DNA of 64,000 nucleotides from Magnaporthiopsis rhizophila (GCA_003049465.1 PYSS01000140.1:1-64000), one strand, 5' to 3'; positions 46,214-57,451 are shown, counted from the stretch's first letter. Notes: a model not told the origin generated them from the sequence alone. Made by a program: numbers and translations.

Positions 46214-46774
46214 TTTGTGATGCTGCTGTGGTCGAACTGGGCTGCCGTGTTGGTGAATGCACCGCTCTGAGAAGGACGAAAGGGGCAAAACAAACAGTCG
46301 GCGGGGTTTCGTTAGGAGAGCCCGTCATAGTGGGACACGAGGAGGACGGGGGAGGATTGTAGATGCACGCGGTGGAGACCGTCAAATATCAATACCGGTT
46401 GCTGAGCAACATCAAGCAGCCAATCAATTAACGCAACCTCAATCCGGGCAGCAGCACAGCAGAAGCCCAACTTGTCAAGCCTTGCCTGACAATCCAGGCA
46501 AGCAAGCCCTCGAGTTGGCACCGAATGCATAGATGGACAAAAATGGAATTCCTCATTGAATTCCGGGCGTTACTTAGAATCTATGTATGACTGCACGTTC
46601 TTTTTCTCATAACCCATTAACTTTTGTAGCCCTTTTTTCGTCCAATAAGAGGCAGACCCGCCCAGAGCCCGCCTCATCATAACCGCCGCGCGGAATCGAT
46701 TTTGTAGGGCCGAGCAAAGAGAATCAACGCCCTAAACATGAACCGAGAATCCCCCAGCACTTGAAAGTCGCAAT
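46214..46774. other. Intergenic region, enolase 3' flank and BUB1 promoter
   Basis: The AT-rich part near 46540-46680 is probably the enolase 3' UTR. The segment next to 46214 is the BUB1 promoter and leader. No additional gene is supported. Confidence 0.5.
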
Positions 46775-48390
46775 TTACAAGTTGACAGCCTTGCGGAAGT
46801 TCTCGCCTGCGTAGACGGCGTTGGAGCCAAGCTCCTCCTCAATGCGGAGGATCTGGTTGAGCTTGGCGAGACGCTCGGAACGGGCGGGGGCTCCGGTCTT
46901 GATCTGGCCAGCACGGATGCCGACAACGATGTCCGAGATGGTGACATCCTCCGTCTCGCCCGAGCGGTGCGACACCATGACGCCCCAGCCGTCGGCGTAA
47001 GAGTCCTTGGCAGCCTGGATGGACTCGGTCAGGGTGCCGATCTGGTTGACCTTGAGCAGCAGGGCGTTGGCCGCCTTGAGCTCGATGGCCTTCTTGATGC
47101 GGATGGGGTTGGTGACCGTCAAGTCGTCACCAACGATCTGGATGTCCTGTGTCTTGTAGAAGTAGCTCCAGGCCTCCCAGTCGTCCTCGGCAAACGGGTC
47201 CTCAATGCTGACGATGGGGTACTTCTTGGCCAGATCTCCGTAGAGGGCGGCCAACTGCTCGTACGTGATCCACTTGGTCGGGTCGCTCTCAGGGTTCTTG
47301 AAGTCCAGGTCGTACTTCTTCTCGGCCTCCTTGTAGAACTCGCTCGACGCAACGTCCATGGCAATGTTCATCTTGCCAGTGTATCCGGCCTTCTCGATGG
47401 CCTCGGTGATGAGCTCGAGGGCCTCCTCGGCGGTCTGGATATCGGGAGCCACGCCTCCCTCGTCGCCGACGTTGCCAGCAGACTGGCCGTACTTCTTCTT
47501 GGCCAGGCTCTTGAGCTGCTGGTACACCTCAGCACCCTGGCGCATAGCCTCGGAGAACGACGGGGCGGCACTGATACGCTTGGTCAGCTCATCAAACGGA
47601 TAATCAGGGTAGAAACCAGTTAAAAATGTCACAAACTTACGAGGGAACGATCATGAACTCTTGGAAAGCCAGGCGACCACCGGCGTGAGAACTGCAAGCG
47701 TCCCAGGTCAGCGCGTCCATGTCTCAGGAGCCAGGGGCAAGGGTTTGATTGTTGTCGACAACTCACCCTCCGTTGAGGACGTTCATGAAGGGAACCGGCA
47801 GGACGTAAGGCTTCTTGGTTCCGGCGAGGTCGGAGACGTGCGCGTACAGGGGGACGCCCTAGTGGTGTATGGTCAGCATAAGCACGGCCGGTCGGTTTTC
47901 GGCCGTGTAGAACGAGAGGCCGTCAGACAAAGCAGTGGACGCACCTTCTCAGCGGCACCGGCCTTGGCAATCGCCAGACTGACACCCAAGATGGCGTTGG
48001 CGCCCAGGCTGGTCTTGTTGGGGGTTCCATCAAGCTTGATGAGGAACTCGTCGACCTTGGACTGGTCCTTGACATCCAGACCCTCCTTGATCAGGGCGGG
48101 GCCAATGACGTTGTTCACGTTCTCGACAGCTTTGAGAACGCCCTTGCCACCCCACTTGGCCTTGTCGCCGTCACGGAGCTCGCAAGCCTCATGCTGGCCT
48201 ATCGTTACCAGTTTGTTAGTGTGAGTGGTGGTCGACAACGGTAAGGTGTGGGCTATGTAAACGCACCAGTCGAAGCACCGGACGGGACGATGGCGCGGTG
48301 GAGGCCTGTCTCGGTGACCAAGTCAACCTCGACCGTGGGGTTGCCACGGGAGTCGTAGACGTAGCGAGCGTGGACCTTGCTGATAGGCAT
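46775..48390 (-). CDS. ENO1: Enolase (2-phosphoglycerate dehydratase)
   Basis: Predicted CDS complement(join(46775..47570,47641..47691,47767..47858,47945..48198,48267..48390)), 438 aa, the standard enolase length. It converts 2-phosphoglycerate to phosphoenolpyruvate in glycolysis. Signatures in order: YDSRGNPTVEVD, the flexible loop SGASTG, SHAGGRLAFQEFM, NVGDEGGVAPD, metal ligands in AMDVASSEF, SIEDPFAEDDW and GDDLTVTNP, catalytic LLLKVNQIGTLTES, and MVSHRSGETED. Four short introns all preserve phase. Codon use is strongly biased, as expected for an abundant enzyme. A further long intron probably lies in the 5' UTR (48418-48966). Confidence 0.98.
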
Positions 48391-48417
48391 GGTGGGTGGG
48401 TGGCGGGTGCTGCGAGT

Positions 48418-48966
48418 CTGACAGGCCCAATGTTAGTCGCTGCGACTGGGAGCAAGAAATGAACAGTGCGCAGCAAGGTCCCAACTTTCACGGGTCTGTT
48501 GCTCGATCTCCTTTATGGGCAATGAGAACTGAGGGAAATGGAGAGTTGTCCTGGTGGAGGCTTGGGATCGAAAATGGCAGGCTAGGTCTGGATTGTGGTA
48601 ACGGTGTAGGTGATTCTGGGACGAAATAGAAGGAGCGATGGATCCATTTTGAGGAAATGCCTCGTGGGCCAAAAGAACAAGGGTCAGGTTTGCAAACAAA
48701 AATTGCTCATCCAGGTAGTACAGTTCGCGGTATATCCCTCAAAGCGCGAAACGGCGCCCGCGTAGCGGGAAAGAAAAGAAGGGAAAGAGAGTCGGGCGGT
48801 GTTGATTAGGATTGAGGCGGGGATAAGCAATGAGGATGTAGCATTTCCATGGAGCGGTCTGGGGCGGTGGGTTTCCAAGGATTGTGCCATACCGGGAGTG
48901 AGGCAAGAGGAGGAGGAGGGACGAGAGAGAGGTAGGAGATGCAGAGGGAAGCGTTCTCCAACGTAC
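48418..48966 (-). other. Probable long intron in the enolase 5' UTR
   Basis: On the minus strand, AAAG|GTACGT at 48966 is a strong donor. The acceptor CTGTCAG at 48418 has a GACTAAC branch site just upstream and lies 27 nt before the enolase ATG. The 549-nt intron would join a pyrimidine-rich leader to the start codon. It has no coding content. Long leader introns are common in highly expressed fungal glycolytic genes. Confidence 0.5.
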
Positions 48967-49070
48967 CTTTTGGGGATGTTGGTGAGTTGGAGAAGCGGTT
49001 GGTGTTTTTTCTCTGGGCTAGATCTTGAAGAGAAGCAGACGAGAGAAAAGTTGGGTCGGCCTTGGAATCT

Positions 49071-49077
49071 TAAATAT
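49071..49077 (-). promoter_or_regulatory. TATA-like box of enolase
   Basis: The minus strand reads ATATTTAAG, followed by a CT-rich segment suited to transcription initiation and then the putative leader-intron donor about 100 nt downstream. The location fits a strong glycolytic promoter. Confidence 0.45.
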
Positions 49078-49512
49078 GGACGGCAGGAGCTTCCAAGAGG
49101 GTGCGCGCTGTTGTATCAGTCCAGACCCCTGTTTGGGTTGCCCGTTTCTGGTGGGGTGATTTTTGTTTGGAGGGGTCGGAGCTCGATGCAAGCTCGATGC
49201 AGCTCTTGCGCGATTAGCTCGATTCCATGTCCGTCCGCCTCACCAAAACCTGTTTAGTGGGGCATCCGAGCTATGAGTGAGGCGTGGGGTCGCAACGCCA
49301 AGCCCTACGCTGGCGGGAACCTCACCCGTGCGTGTTCCATGCTGCTACAGTACCTCTGGCAGGCCTGAGCCCGGCGGCAAGGGCGATTTACTGTTGAGGT
49401 TGCTCCAGAGGGCACTTGACATCACATATCTGTTTGCTTCCAGTAACAATCAACGAGACATAAAAAGTTTGACCAACGCCTCCGTCTGCCAACCTTATCT
49501 CCGAAGCGAGAG

Positions 49513-50145
49513 ATGGACGCCGAAATCGACACGCTCCTGGAGAGGTATCTCGGCTTGCTGGATGAGTACACCAAACTCCGTGCCTCCCTGGGCGCCGCCC
49601 AGAGCGGCATGTACCAAAATATCGCCCGTGCCAACTTCGCCGCCGAGCGAGGCATGAGGTATGGACCTGACTTTTTCGACGAGCGAATGCAGGCAAGCCG
49701 ACGCCTGAGCATTGAGTTGAAGCCTCCGGTTGGACATGAGGGTGGCAGCCAGCATGCCTCTTTTACGGTTTATTCGGCAGAGGCGTCCGAACCGCCGGCA
49801 GGCTCCGAGCATGGCGATGATGACGAAAGCGGGCAGGAGTCCGGCGTATCCGAGCCCGGTGCCGAGGAAAATCGGCAGAGCCGTGGTGGCGTGGCGGGCA
49901 CCGATGAGGCGAATGCGAAGGCGAGCCCCGCGAGGCGGAAGGACCCTCTTCGTTGGTTCGGCCTCTTCACTCCAGCATCTCTACGACTAGCCCAAGGCCA
50001 GGCTATCGAGATTGTGGAGGATCTGCTGCCCAGGCTGGCGTCAGTCGACGCTGAGATGGCCCAAGTCGAGATTCAAGTTCGACGTGCCAAGAAGAAGCGG
50101 GCCAAGGCGGCAACCGCCGCTGAAAAGGAGACGAGAATGACGTAA
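49513..50145 (+). CDS. VMA22: V-ATPase assembly factor Vma22 (CCDC115 family)
   Basis: Intronless CDS, 210 aa. An N-terminal coiled coil (MDAEIDTLLERYLGLLDEYTKLRASL) leads into the family signature YQNIARANFAAERGMRYGPDFFDERMQASR. A disordered acidic linker follows, then the second signature DPLRWFGLFTPASLRLAQGQAIE and a C-terminal basic coiled coil (QVEIQVRRAKKKRAK). Vma22/CCDC115 is an ER protein that works with Vma12 and Vma21 to assemble the Vo sector of the vacuolar proton pump. Both conserved blocks are present, so the gene looks complete. Confidence 0.88.
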   Translation: MDAEIDTLLERYLGLLDEYTKLRASLGAAQSGMYQNIARANFAAERGMRYGPDFFDERMQASRRLSIELKPPVGHEGGSQHASFTVYSAEASEPPAGSEHGDDDESGQESGVSEPGAEENRQSRGGVAGTDEANAKASPARRKDPLRWFGLFTPASLRLAQGQAIEIVEDLLPRLASVDAEMAQVEIQVRRAKKKRAKAATAAEKETRMT

Positions 50146-50705
50146 CAGCCTGAGGGGCGGCCAGGGGAAACAAGCGGTTCTGCGGCCTTGTAGCGGTCGG
50201 TTCCGTCAAACACAAAGACAGATCTCAGAGTGGCCGCGCTGTCTCCCTCTGCGCCCCCGGGACGGTTGATAGCCAAGAAGAGACGCTGCCGAATCAAGCC
50301 AAATTAGCTCAAGCAACGAACTCTTGCTAGAAATTCGGCCCGAAGATGTGATGGCTCTTTTGCTTGGACTGTGCTCGATCATGGGCGGGCATCGACGGCG
50401 GTATCCAACGCAAGCGGTTTGCCACTCCTCCTGTCGTGGCGTTAATCCGGTGCTCGCTGCGTGCGTTACGTGCGTCTCTCGTGTGTGGCAAGCCCTCTTC
50501 AGCTCCAAGATGCGACGGGAACTTCAGCTGGCCGGGAAAATGGCAGCCTGCTTCCCCTCGTTTCCGTCCTGATGGCAGACAATAGACGTCGGCGGCGTGA
50601 ACCAAGGCGCCCCGGTGGCCGCTAGCAAACTTTAGCCAACAGGCGCACCCCTGATCCATTCGGCCTCTAGCTTATTTTATAGTATGGCCATATGCTGGGT
50701 CTAAA
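50146..50705. other. Intergenic region before the receptor relic
   Basis: This is the VMA22 3' flank followed by sequence where the N-terminal half of the Pth11-like gene would be expected. No membrane-helix coding segment is present in any plus-strand frame. Confidence 0.5.
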
Positions 50706-51337
50706 GGTAGATTCCTGAGCACCGTGCTGGACACGTGTCTGCTCTTCCTCCCGCTCTCCCAGCTGCCCAGGCTGAAAGCCTCGCTCGGGGTAAAGGTCGG
50801 GGTTGCCGTCATGTTCTGCCTCGGCGGCATAGCTGCCATGATCAACCTCGGCCGGCTGGTCCCGCTGGGCGGGCCGGGCAAAGTGCGGGCGGCAAAAAGC
50901 ATGGGCGCCGGTTACAGCTACTACGGCGCCGCGCTGTGGACCGAGCTCGAGACCGTGTCGGGCATCATCTGCTCGTGTCTCCCAGCCATGCGCGTCTTTG
51001 CCCTCTGGATGTGGCCGCGAGCCCGACGGCTCGTTTACAACAAGGGCGAGGGCGAGGCCGGGAGCGCCGTCGCCGTATACCTGTCGAATACAGGGGATGT
51101 TGTGGCGGCAGGAACAAGTCCGGGACCGGGTCGTTGTTGTCTACGTCGTCCCGCACGGGGTTGGTGCAGCCGGGCCACGAGCTCTCCGACATCCCAACGG
51201 CATGGCGAGAAGACCCGGTCAAACGGGAGGGCAACGGCAGCTTTGACGAGAGGCACAGTGCTGACGGCGAGGGGACGGCACGGTTCGTGGTCCGAAAGCA
51301 GGCCGACGGAAAGTGGAGGATTGCGAGGGATGTATAG
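50706..51337 (+). pseudogene. Fragment of a Pth11-like seven-helix receptor (fungal rhodopsin domain)
   Basis: The open frame encodes only the C-terminal part of the fungal rhodopsin/Pth11-like fold. One helix is at LDTCLLFLPLSQLPRL, the next at VGVAVMFCLGGIAAMINLGRL, and the last carries the family hallmark WTELETVSGIICSCLPAMR. The first helices are absent upstream, no suitable ATG opens the frame, and an AG acceptor (GGTAG) sits at the 5' edge. After about 51075 the tail-like sequence (ELSDIPTAWREDPV, FVVRKQADGKWRIARD) is in a different frame, which implies an intron or frameshift. Pth11-like receptors sense surface cues in filamentous fungi. This copy is probably truncated and inactive. 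Confidence 0.6.
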
Positions 51338-51728
51338 ATACCTACCTAGTCAGAAAATGAACAACAAATCACAGCAGACTATCTAGGCTCCTATCGCTTC
51401 TCGCGGACTCATGTGGTCAGTGCTTCAGGGGTCTGGCCTACTCGATAGCCAGTCTTCAGTCTATTATATATGAAATGTCACAGTACAAGACGACCTCTTT
51501 TAGTCTCATCAGATCCAGATCCAATAGCCCGACACTCAACACGCAACTAATTCAACTCGGATGTCCGCTATTAGGGGTATTCAACCAGGTCTAATGCCGT
51601 TTCCAAAAACAAACAAAAAGCTGGCTATCTAGGACTGTTGATATGATTCTGGTTGGCAGTTGGATAGGGGAAACATGACAGCATCGGCCAAATTACGAGA
51701 AAGAGTAACAATATGGGTTGGATGCTAC
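51338..51728. other. 3' intergenic region between receptor relic and phosphatase
   Basis: This AT-richer stretch contains TACCTACCTAGT at 51339-51350. No coding segment is seen. Confidence 0.5.
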
Positions 51729-53338
51729 TTAGTAACCCGCTGGCTCCGGCTTTTCTGGGAATGGTGGAGCCTTGGTGCTCTGTCGACAGTCCTCCTTCCA
51801 GTCCCGAGGTGTGAACTTGTCCACGATGGCCTTGAATGCTTCCTGTTTGATAAAAGTCAAAGAATGGTCAGCAAATAGATTCTTGGTGTTGCCTTGTTTG
51901 TGCTGCGACGTGTGTGTTGGGCTGAAATACCCACCAAAGTGCAGAAGCTCTCGTCCCCGTCGAGATGGTTGCCCACAGCGCGACATCCGGAGACGGTGAC
52001 AGGTCTGTCATTATAGCGTACACGGACGTAATATCCCCGCAGCTTCTCCTTGTCGGCCTGAGACAGCTCGGCGACCGGCTTGCGCCCGATGTTGGCCGAC
52101 GTGGGCGAGACGTTGCTCCATAGGGAGCTCCACCACCCAGGCTGGGTAGAGAGGTCAGGCGATGGAGGGGGCGCGCGGTCTGCAGTGTGGAACAGCTCAA
52201 AGGCTACGTGGCTTGTGAAGGGAGGCCACTTGTCGCTCTCATAGGCGCCCAGACTCGCGAGCGCACCGGCCAAGGTGGTGTCGTGACAGCCGCTCAGACC
52301 GAACTTGATGGGCGGAGACGCGGGGTGGGCGGTGGTGTTTGCGGTGCCCTCGGCGCTACCGACCATGCGGCCGACAATGTCGCCCATCAGGCTGCCGACG
52401 CCCAGGGCGCGGTACTCGCTGGACTCCTTGTATCCGCTGAACCACTCCTCGACCGCGATGCGCTCCATAATGTCACGGGCCTTCTGGTCGTAGAACTCGC
52501 GGGGCAGCCTCGTGTCCGGACCGTGAGCGAGCGTCGAGTTGACCGTGTCCATGATGCCCGACAGGCGTGGCCGCGAGTCGACGGCGACGCGGGGGCTGTC
52601 TTCTGGCATCCACTTGGCATAGACGCGGTTGAGGTACTCCATGTCCTCGGACGTGTTCCAGCGGTCGGCGGTGCGCTGGGCAAAGGCGCGGGAGAGCGCG
52701 GCCAGGCGGCGGCAGTTGCCGTCGTTGGGAAACAGTGTCTCGTCACTGTGGGTGCGAGAGAGGATGGTGGGCGGCTCAAAAGGGGTGCCGTCCGGACCCG
52801 GAAGTCTCGTCGAGGGCGGGTACATAGCCGAAAAGGTCTCCTGCATGGACTCGAGCGCACGCGGCACCGGGGTCGCGCGCAGATACAACATCTCGGCGGA
52901 GCCCCGCATATCGGGCGGCAGGAAGCCAAGGCGGTCAACGTACAAGGACCTGAGGCGGCGGCCGAGCTGGTGGGTAGAGGCCCTGCCGACGTCGGTGAGG
53001 GCTCCCATGTCGCAGATGCCGTCGATCTGGCCTTTGGGGCCGGCAGCGAGCCTCGGCTGATCACGAGGCCCAAAGGTCTCCAGCCGGCGCTTCCACTCTA
53101 GGGTCGAGAATGGGTTCTCGCCGGCGGCACCGCCTTGGAGCACAGCCGACTTCAGCTGGCGGGCAACAGCGCAGTAAGGCCAGAACGGCGGCAGGCCGGC
53201 ATTCTGGAAGCGGGCCGAGACCGGGGTCCGCTCTCCGTGCCGCATCAGAACCTGAACCTGCTGGAGCTCCAGGCCGGCCGGGTAGAGCCGGCGAAGTTCC
53301 TCATCCGTGTAAGGGGCCCTTGGCCGTAGTGCCGTCAT
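51729..53338 (-). CDS. Histidine acid phosphatase
   Basis: Predicted CDS complement(join(51729..51842,51935..53338)), 505 aa. The catalytic motif LMRHGERTPV is at residues 31-40, with the phospho-accepting His34. The second signature, GCHDTTLAG, provides the His-Asp acid pair. In between are conserved elements GALTDVGRASTHQLGRRLR and YLRATPVPRALESMQETF. There is no signal peptide, so this is not the secreted phytase type. It resembles the intracellular or mitochondrial acid phosphatases of fungi related to human ACP6 and ACP2. The second exon encodes a short Cys-containing C-terminus. The frame stays open upstream of the chosen ATG but offers no other ATG. Confidence 0.88.
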
Positions 53339-54551
53339 GGCGTCTCGTCTGATGGTCTGATATGCTGGGACGGAAACGCGTTCGTCTAAGTTTCCGCCTT
53401 TCGGACACTTGTAGGGCAAAAGTCGGACGAAGGACCGGACCACGCAGCTGGGATATAACTCGACGAGAGGTACCGGAGAAAGATGGCCTGGATTAACAGT
53501 ATGGGCGTTATTACGATTAATTTCTGTGGTAGGCACAATGTTGGTAAAGTTAGGTTTGTCGCAGGCACTTAGGTTGGCGTTGGTGTGGAGGAAATCCTTT
53601 TGGTGTTGGCTTCCCAGTTCGAGGGTGAGAAAAGCACAAGAACCAGGTTCAAGATTGCGGAGCGGAGTGTGCCCAGCCAGGATGTGGGCGGAGCAGGAAA
53701 GACGAAACGGGGCGGCATTTAAAAAAACGGAAGCTCCGCCAGCTTCTTTTCCACTTTAATGCTGATGACGCTGCCGCAGCTCTTGCCTGCTGCTGTTGCT
53801 CCATTACTGACCGTGACTGGGCCGGCATGGGGTTGTCAGCGTGATCACCAGGCCTGGACCTTTTCATTAGGCCTTGATGTTGCAACTTGCTCGCCCAGGC
53901 CTGTCGAGTACGGCACCTCAGGCGCACCCCTTGTCGTGATAGACAATGATCCGGTTCTGCCATTGGATGCGTGGTTCAGTGATAGGTGTCGTTGTTTCAA
54001 AGGCACAAGTCTAGATCGAATGCTTTTGTCACTTAACAGCTGCATTGCACGGCAGCCTTGGGGTGCACCAACCGACGCCAGTGGTGACGCCGCGTGCGGG
54101 CACGGCTGGCTGAAATGCCACAGTAGCACCACTGAACCTACCGCACACCTGAGGCGTGAATCGTTGCGCGAGTGATGCAGGTGTATCCCGAATCATGCAT
54201 CAACAACTGGGGCCGCAGCTTCTGCCCCTCGGCCGAGATGCCCGGGATTGGCGGTGATTGGTCGCTATCGCGCTCCGATATGCAGGAAATTTATTTCGAG
54301 GAAGTTGCTCGCTCCCCTTCACCAAGCGACAAGCGACATTCCCCTCGACCAACGCGCTCCCCGCCGCAACCGCACGCACCCTTCACACCAGCGGCTGAGC
54401 GACCACATGACTGCGCAGTGGCGCGATCCATTCTATACAAAGACACCCATACCTGGAGAGGTGCCTGCTTGGCTGTATGGCTCAAAGATAACCCCGCCGC
54501 GTCCCGTTTTCTCTTCTACCTCCCCATGGGTGCGCGACCAGAGCGTCGGCG
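53339..54551. other. Divergent promoter region, acid phosphatase and PPR gene
   Basis: This is the bidirectional upstream region. A 138-codon ATG frame (53759-54175, +) overlaps another frame on the opposite strand, shows no family signal and has irregular composition, so I treat it as chance. Confidence 0.5.
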
Positions 54552-57134
54552 ATGAGGGATTCGCGCTCCGTGTGCCTGTTCTGTCGCTCCGTCGCCGCTA
54601 GGAGACGGCCTATACTCGTCCCCTGGACCCGCGCGCGAGCGGCTGGGACGCCCGCCTCGGTCTCGTCAGTTGCCGGCAGCGAAGCACCGACCACGGTCGC
54701 CACACATAAAAATGCCGGCGCAAGCACAAGCCGCCGGCCGCCGCCGGGTGCTCCAACAGCCGCCCAAGGCCGCCCCGTCCCCGACCGGTCCGCCGCCTCC
54801 TTGGCCATATTCGAGAGTGTTGTCCGGGGGAAGAGGGATCAGGCCGATGGGCCGCCGGGCGTTACCTCCGATCTCGGCCTGGGAACCTTTGGCGATTTGG
54901 TCGAGCTGAGCCACATCCTCAACAAGCCCGATGTCCCCCTCGCACGACTGTATCGCCAGTTCAGGGAGTCTATTTACCCGCGCCTCTGCAGCGCCGACTA
55001 CACCACGGAGATTTTCAAGCGCCAAATTAGCCAGCTGCTGCACATGGTCTCTATGGCCATAGCACAAGACCCCTCGGCCCGCGATCTTCCATCGCTCACC
55101 GAATACACGCAGGTGTCGCTGAAGCTGAATATGATGAAGCTGAAGGACTGGGTGGCTACCGTCCGCGGCGTGCTCAAGTTTGTATGCTCCGTTGATCCGT
55201 CCCCGGACCTTTACGACAGCCTCGAGGGTTACGAGTTGGTGCTTGGGAGGCGGACCCTTGCGCTCGAGTCCCTGGTCGATTCATGGAAGCTACTCACCAT
55301 CCCGGGAGAGCTGCTTGCTACCCTGCCCCCTCTGGGAGGCGTCGAGAATGTCCACTTTGCTGTTCCAACCCTCCCAAGCAAAGCCCGGGAGAAGCACGAC
55401 GCCAGGAGACAGCTGCACCTGGCACTCAGCGAATTCTTCCCGCAGGAATCTCCCGACGCCATCGCTCCAGTCATCCCACTCTTGATCGCCACCTTCATCG
55501 TCATCAACGACACGGCCATTTGCCCCTTCAGACTCCGCGCAGCGGCAGCCCCGCTCCTCGCACCTATGGCCAGCCAACTGGCGCGGGCGACTGCTAGACT
55601 GGAACCTGACGAAGCGATGCTAGGAAACCTCACTGAGGTCCCTGTCGAGCTGGCCGATTATCTGACTCGGCGCTGGCCTGAAGTCCTCGATCAGATCACT
55701 GGGACATCCAGGTCAACCTTTGGGCCGTCGGGGGATACCCACTTCAACAGGATGGATCTCACGGGCGCCGACAGGAAGCCGGTGTCGGTCATAAACCACG
55801 ACCTGCAGGCTGCCTTACACAACAAAAACGTGGCCGCCATCGAGGCCATCTGGTACGACTTCTGGGGCGAGCAGCCACAGCCAGACAAGGCAACGTGTGC
55901 GTTCCTCAAGGCGAATATACCCGTCTTCCACCAATTCATCATGATGTATACAGCCCGGGGCTTCCCGCAACGTTCTGTCCAAGTGTGGAACGCCATGACA
56001 TCGATCGGCATCAAGCCCGACGTCAGGACATTCACGGCCATGATGGACGGGTTCAAGCGCGCCAAGAACTTGAGAGGCGTGCAGAACACGTGGGATGCTC
56101 TGGTGGCTACGGGCCTCCAGCTGGACGTAAGTGCCTGGACCGCTCGCGTAGACGGCCTGACCTCGTGCGGAAAGCCCGGAGATGGTCTGCGGGCGCTGGA
56201 GGAGATGGCGGTGCGCTGGGAGGCCGCCGAGGCCGGCCGGAAGAGCAACGCTGCTCACATGGCCGTCAGGCCATCCATTGAGCCCGTCAATGCGGCCCTG
56301 GTCGGTCTGCTTCGGCTCAATGGTATAGACGCAGCGAGAAAGCTGCTAGCGTGGGCGCAAAGACGTGGCATCGCGCCTGACATGACCACCTACAACACGC
56401 TGCTGCGGACGCTGGTCCGCGAGGGGACCGAAGGCGCAGAGGCCGTGATAAGCATGATGAAGCAGCAGGGCCTGCAGCCGGACAACGTGACTGTCACTAT
56501 CATCCTGGACGCCCTAGTCCCCACAATCTTCAACAAGGAGCCCGAGGAGAAGATAGCACTGGTCCAGCGAATCATCAGCATCATTGTGGAGACCAGCACA
56601 ACCAAAAACCAACGCGCGTATGCCAGGCTACTGTTCCTACTTCTTCGGAACAAGGACAGCGACGAAACCAGGGCGGTCAACCACGTCATGCGCCACATCT
56701 ATGACTCTGGCCAAAAGCCGACCGCTCACATCTTCACCATCATGGCGCAACAGTATCTCTCACGGGACCCTCCCGCCGTGGACCTCGTTCAGTCAATGAT
56801 CGAGACACACCGGCTGTTCGACGACCCGGCCATCGACTTCATCTTCTGGGAGCGCGTCATGGACGGGTACCTGAGTGTAGAGGACGTGGACGGCGCGCTC
56901 GGTGTGATGTCCCACATGCGCACCTCGACATGTTTCACACTGGCGTTTCTCGAGAGGCTGTTGAAAGCGCTCGTGATGCAGCGCCGCATGGCCGAGGCGG
57001 ACGCCCTGGTCAAGAGGGTCAAGGACGAGCGCCTGGCTCTTGGGGAAGACTCGGACCCGGAGGGCAGGTTCTGGAACCACAACTTCTTTATATTCGCCAC
57101 CGAGTGCGGCCTGCACGGCACCGGGCGCCGGTAA
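54552..57134 (+). CDS. Mitochondrial pentatricopeptide-repeat (PPR) protein
   Basis: Intronless CDS, 860 aa. The N-terminus (MRDSRSVCLFCRSVAARRRPILVPWTR) is Arg-rich and typical of a mitochondrial presequence. PPR units are clearest at about 470-670: IKPDVRTFTAMMDGFKRAKNL, a repeat around LQLDVSAWTARVDGL, IAPDMTTYNTLLRTLVREG and LQPDNVTVTIILDAL. More degenerate units continue to about 820. PPR arrays bind single-stranded RNA base by base. Fungal members work in mitochondrial RNA maturation, stability or translation. The target RNA cannot be inferred. Early-middle residues (about 100-420) are helical and may hold divergent repeats. Confidence 0.9.
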   Translation: MRDSRSVCLFCRSVAARRRPILVPWTRARAAGTPASVSSVAGSEAPTTVATHKNAGASTSRRPPPGAPTAAQGRPVPDRSAASLAIFESVVRGKRDQADGPPGVTSDLGLGTFGDLVELSHILNKPDVPLARLYRQFRESIYPRLCSADYTTEIFKRQISQLLHMVSMAIAQDPSARDLPSLTEYTQVSLKLNMMKLKDWVATVRGVLKFVCSVDPSPDLYDSLEGYELVLGRRTLALESLVDSWKLLTIPGELLATLPPLGGVENVHFAVPTLPSKAREKHDARRQLHLALSEFFPQESPDAIAPVIPLLIATFIVINDTAICPFRLRAAAAPLLAPMASQLARATARLEPDEAMLGNLTEVPVELADYLTRRWPEVLDQITGTSRSTFGPSGDTHFNRMDLTGADRKPVSVINHDLQAALHNKNVAAIEAIWYDFWGEQPQPDKATCAFLKANIPVFHQFIMMYTARGFPQRSVQVWNAMTSIGIKPDVRTFTAMMDGFKRAKNLRGVQNTWDALVATGLQLDVSAWTARVDGLTSCGKPGDGLRALEEMAVRWEAAEAGRKSNAAHMAVRPSIEPVNAALVGLLRLNGIDAARKLLAWAQRRGIAPDMTTYNTLLRTLVREGTEGAEAVISMMKQQGLQPDNVTVTIILDALVPTIFNKEPEEKIALVQRIISIIVETSTTKNQRAYARLLFLLLRNKDSDETRAVNHVMRHIYDSGQKPTAHIFTIMAQQYLSRDPPAVDLVQSMIETHRLFDDPAIDFIFWERVMDGYLSVEDVDGALGVMSHMRTSTCFTLAFLERLLKALVMQRRMAEADALVKRVKDERLALGEDSDPEGRFWNHNFFIFATECGLHGTGRR

Positions 57135-57451
57135 TCAATCGTCTATTCCGAGCCGTAGTTGGCGGACGAGTTACCTACCCAACCTCGACATGCCGATTTG
57201 ATTGATACCTACTGATTTTGATGAATAGCAAGGCAGAAGTAACAGCAAATAAATGCATGCTCGCTCCTCAGTAGATACCTGGGGGTATTTGTGATCTATC
57301 TCGTCATAAATCAGAATTGGGTCTTGGGTCGCGAAGTAGCCCGCTCGTCCACCCCTCGTCTGCGCAGCCGTCGAGCCGGGTGGGGGTGGTAGGGACCGGC
57401 CCACGGCCCCGGAACACGCGGAGACGACTCGCGAGAAGGAAGGAAGCGATT
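57135..57451. other. Convergent 3' intergenic region
   Basis: This is the shared 3' flank of the PPR gene (+) and MTW1 (-). Nothing else is seen. Confidence 0.55.

Larger units (their letters stand above)
48391..49512. other. Divergent promoter region, enolase and VMA22
   Basis: This is the bidirectional region between enolase (-) and VMA22 (+). Most of its left half is taken up by a probable 5' UTR intron of enolase. A TATTTAA box at 49071-49077 (minus strand) and a pyrimidine-rich start region complete the enolase promoter. The VMA22 promoter lies at about 49100-49500. Confidence 0.6.

Noticed and set aside
46967..47623. 218-codon plus-strand frame opposite enolase
   Set aside because: Shadow of the codon-biased enolase exon 5.
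52187..53101. 304-codon plus-strand frame opposite the acid phosphatase
   Set aside because: No recognised domain. The opposite strand has the RHGERTP and HD motifs.
53759..54175. 138-codon ATG frame between the phosphatase and PPR genes
   Set aside because: No conserved features, an overlapping frame on the other strand, and a position in a divergent promoter. Chance is the simpler explanation.
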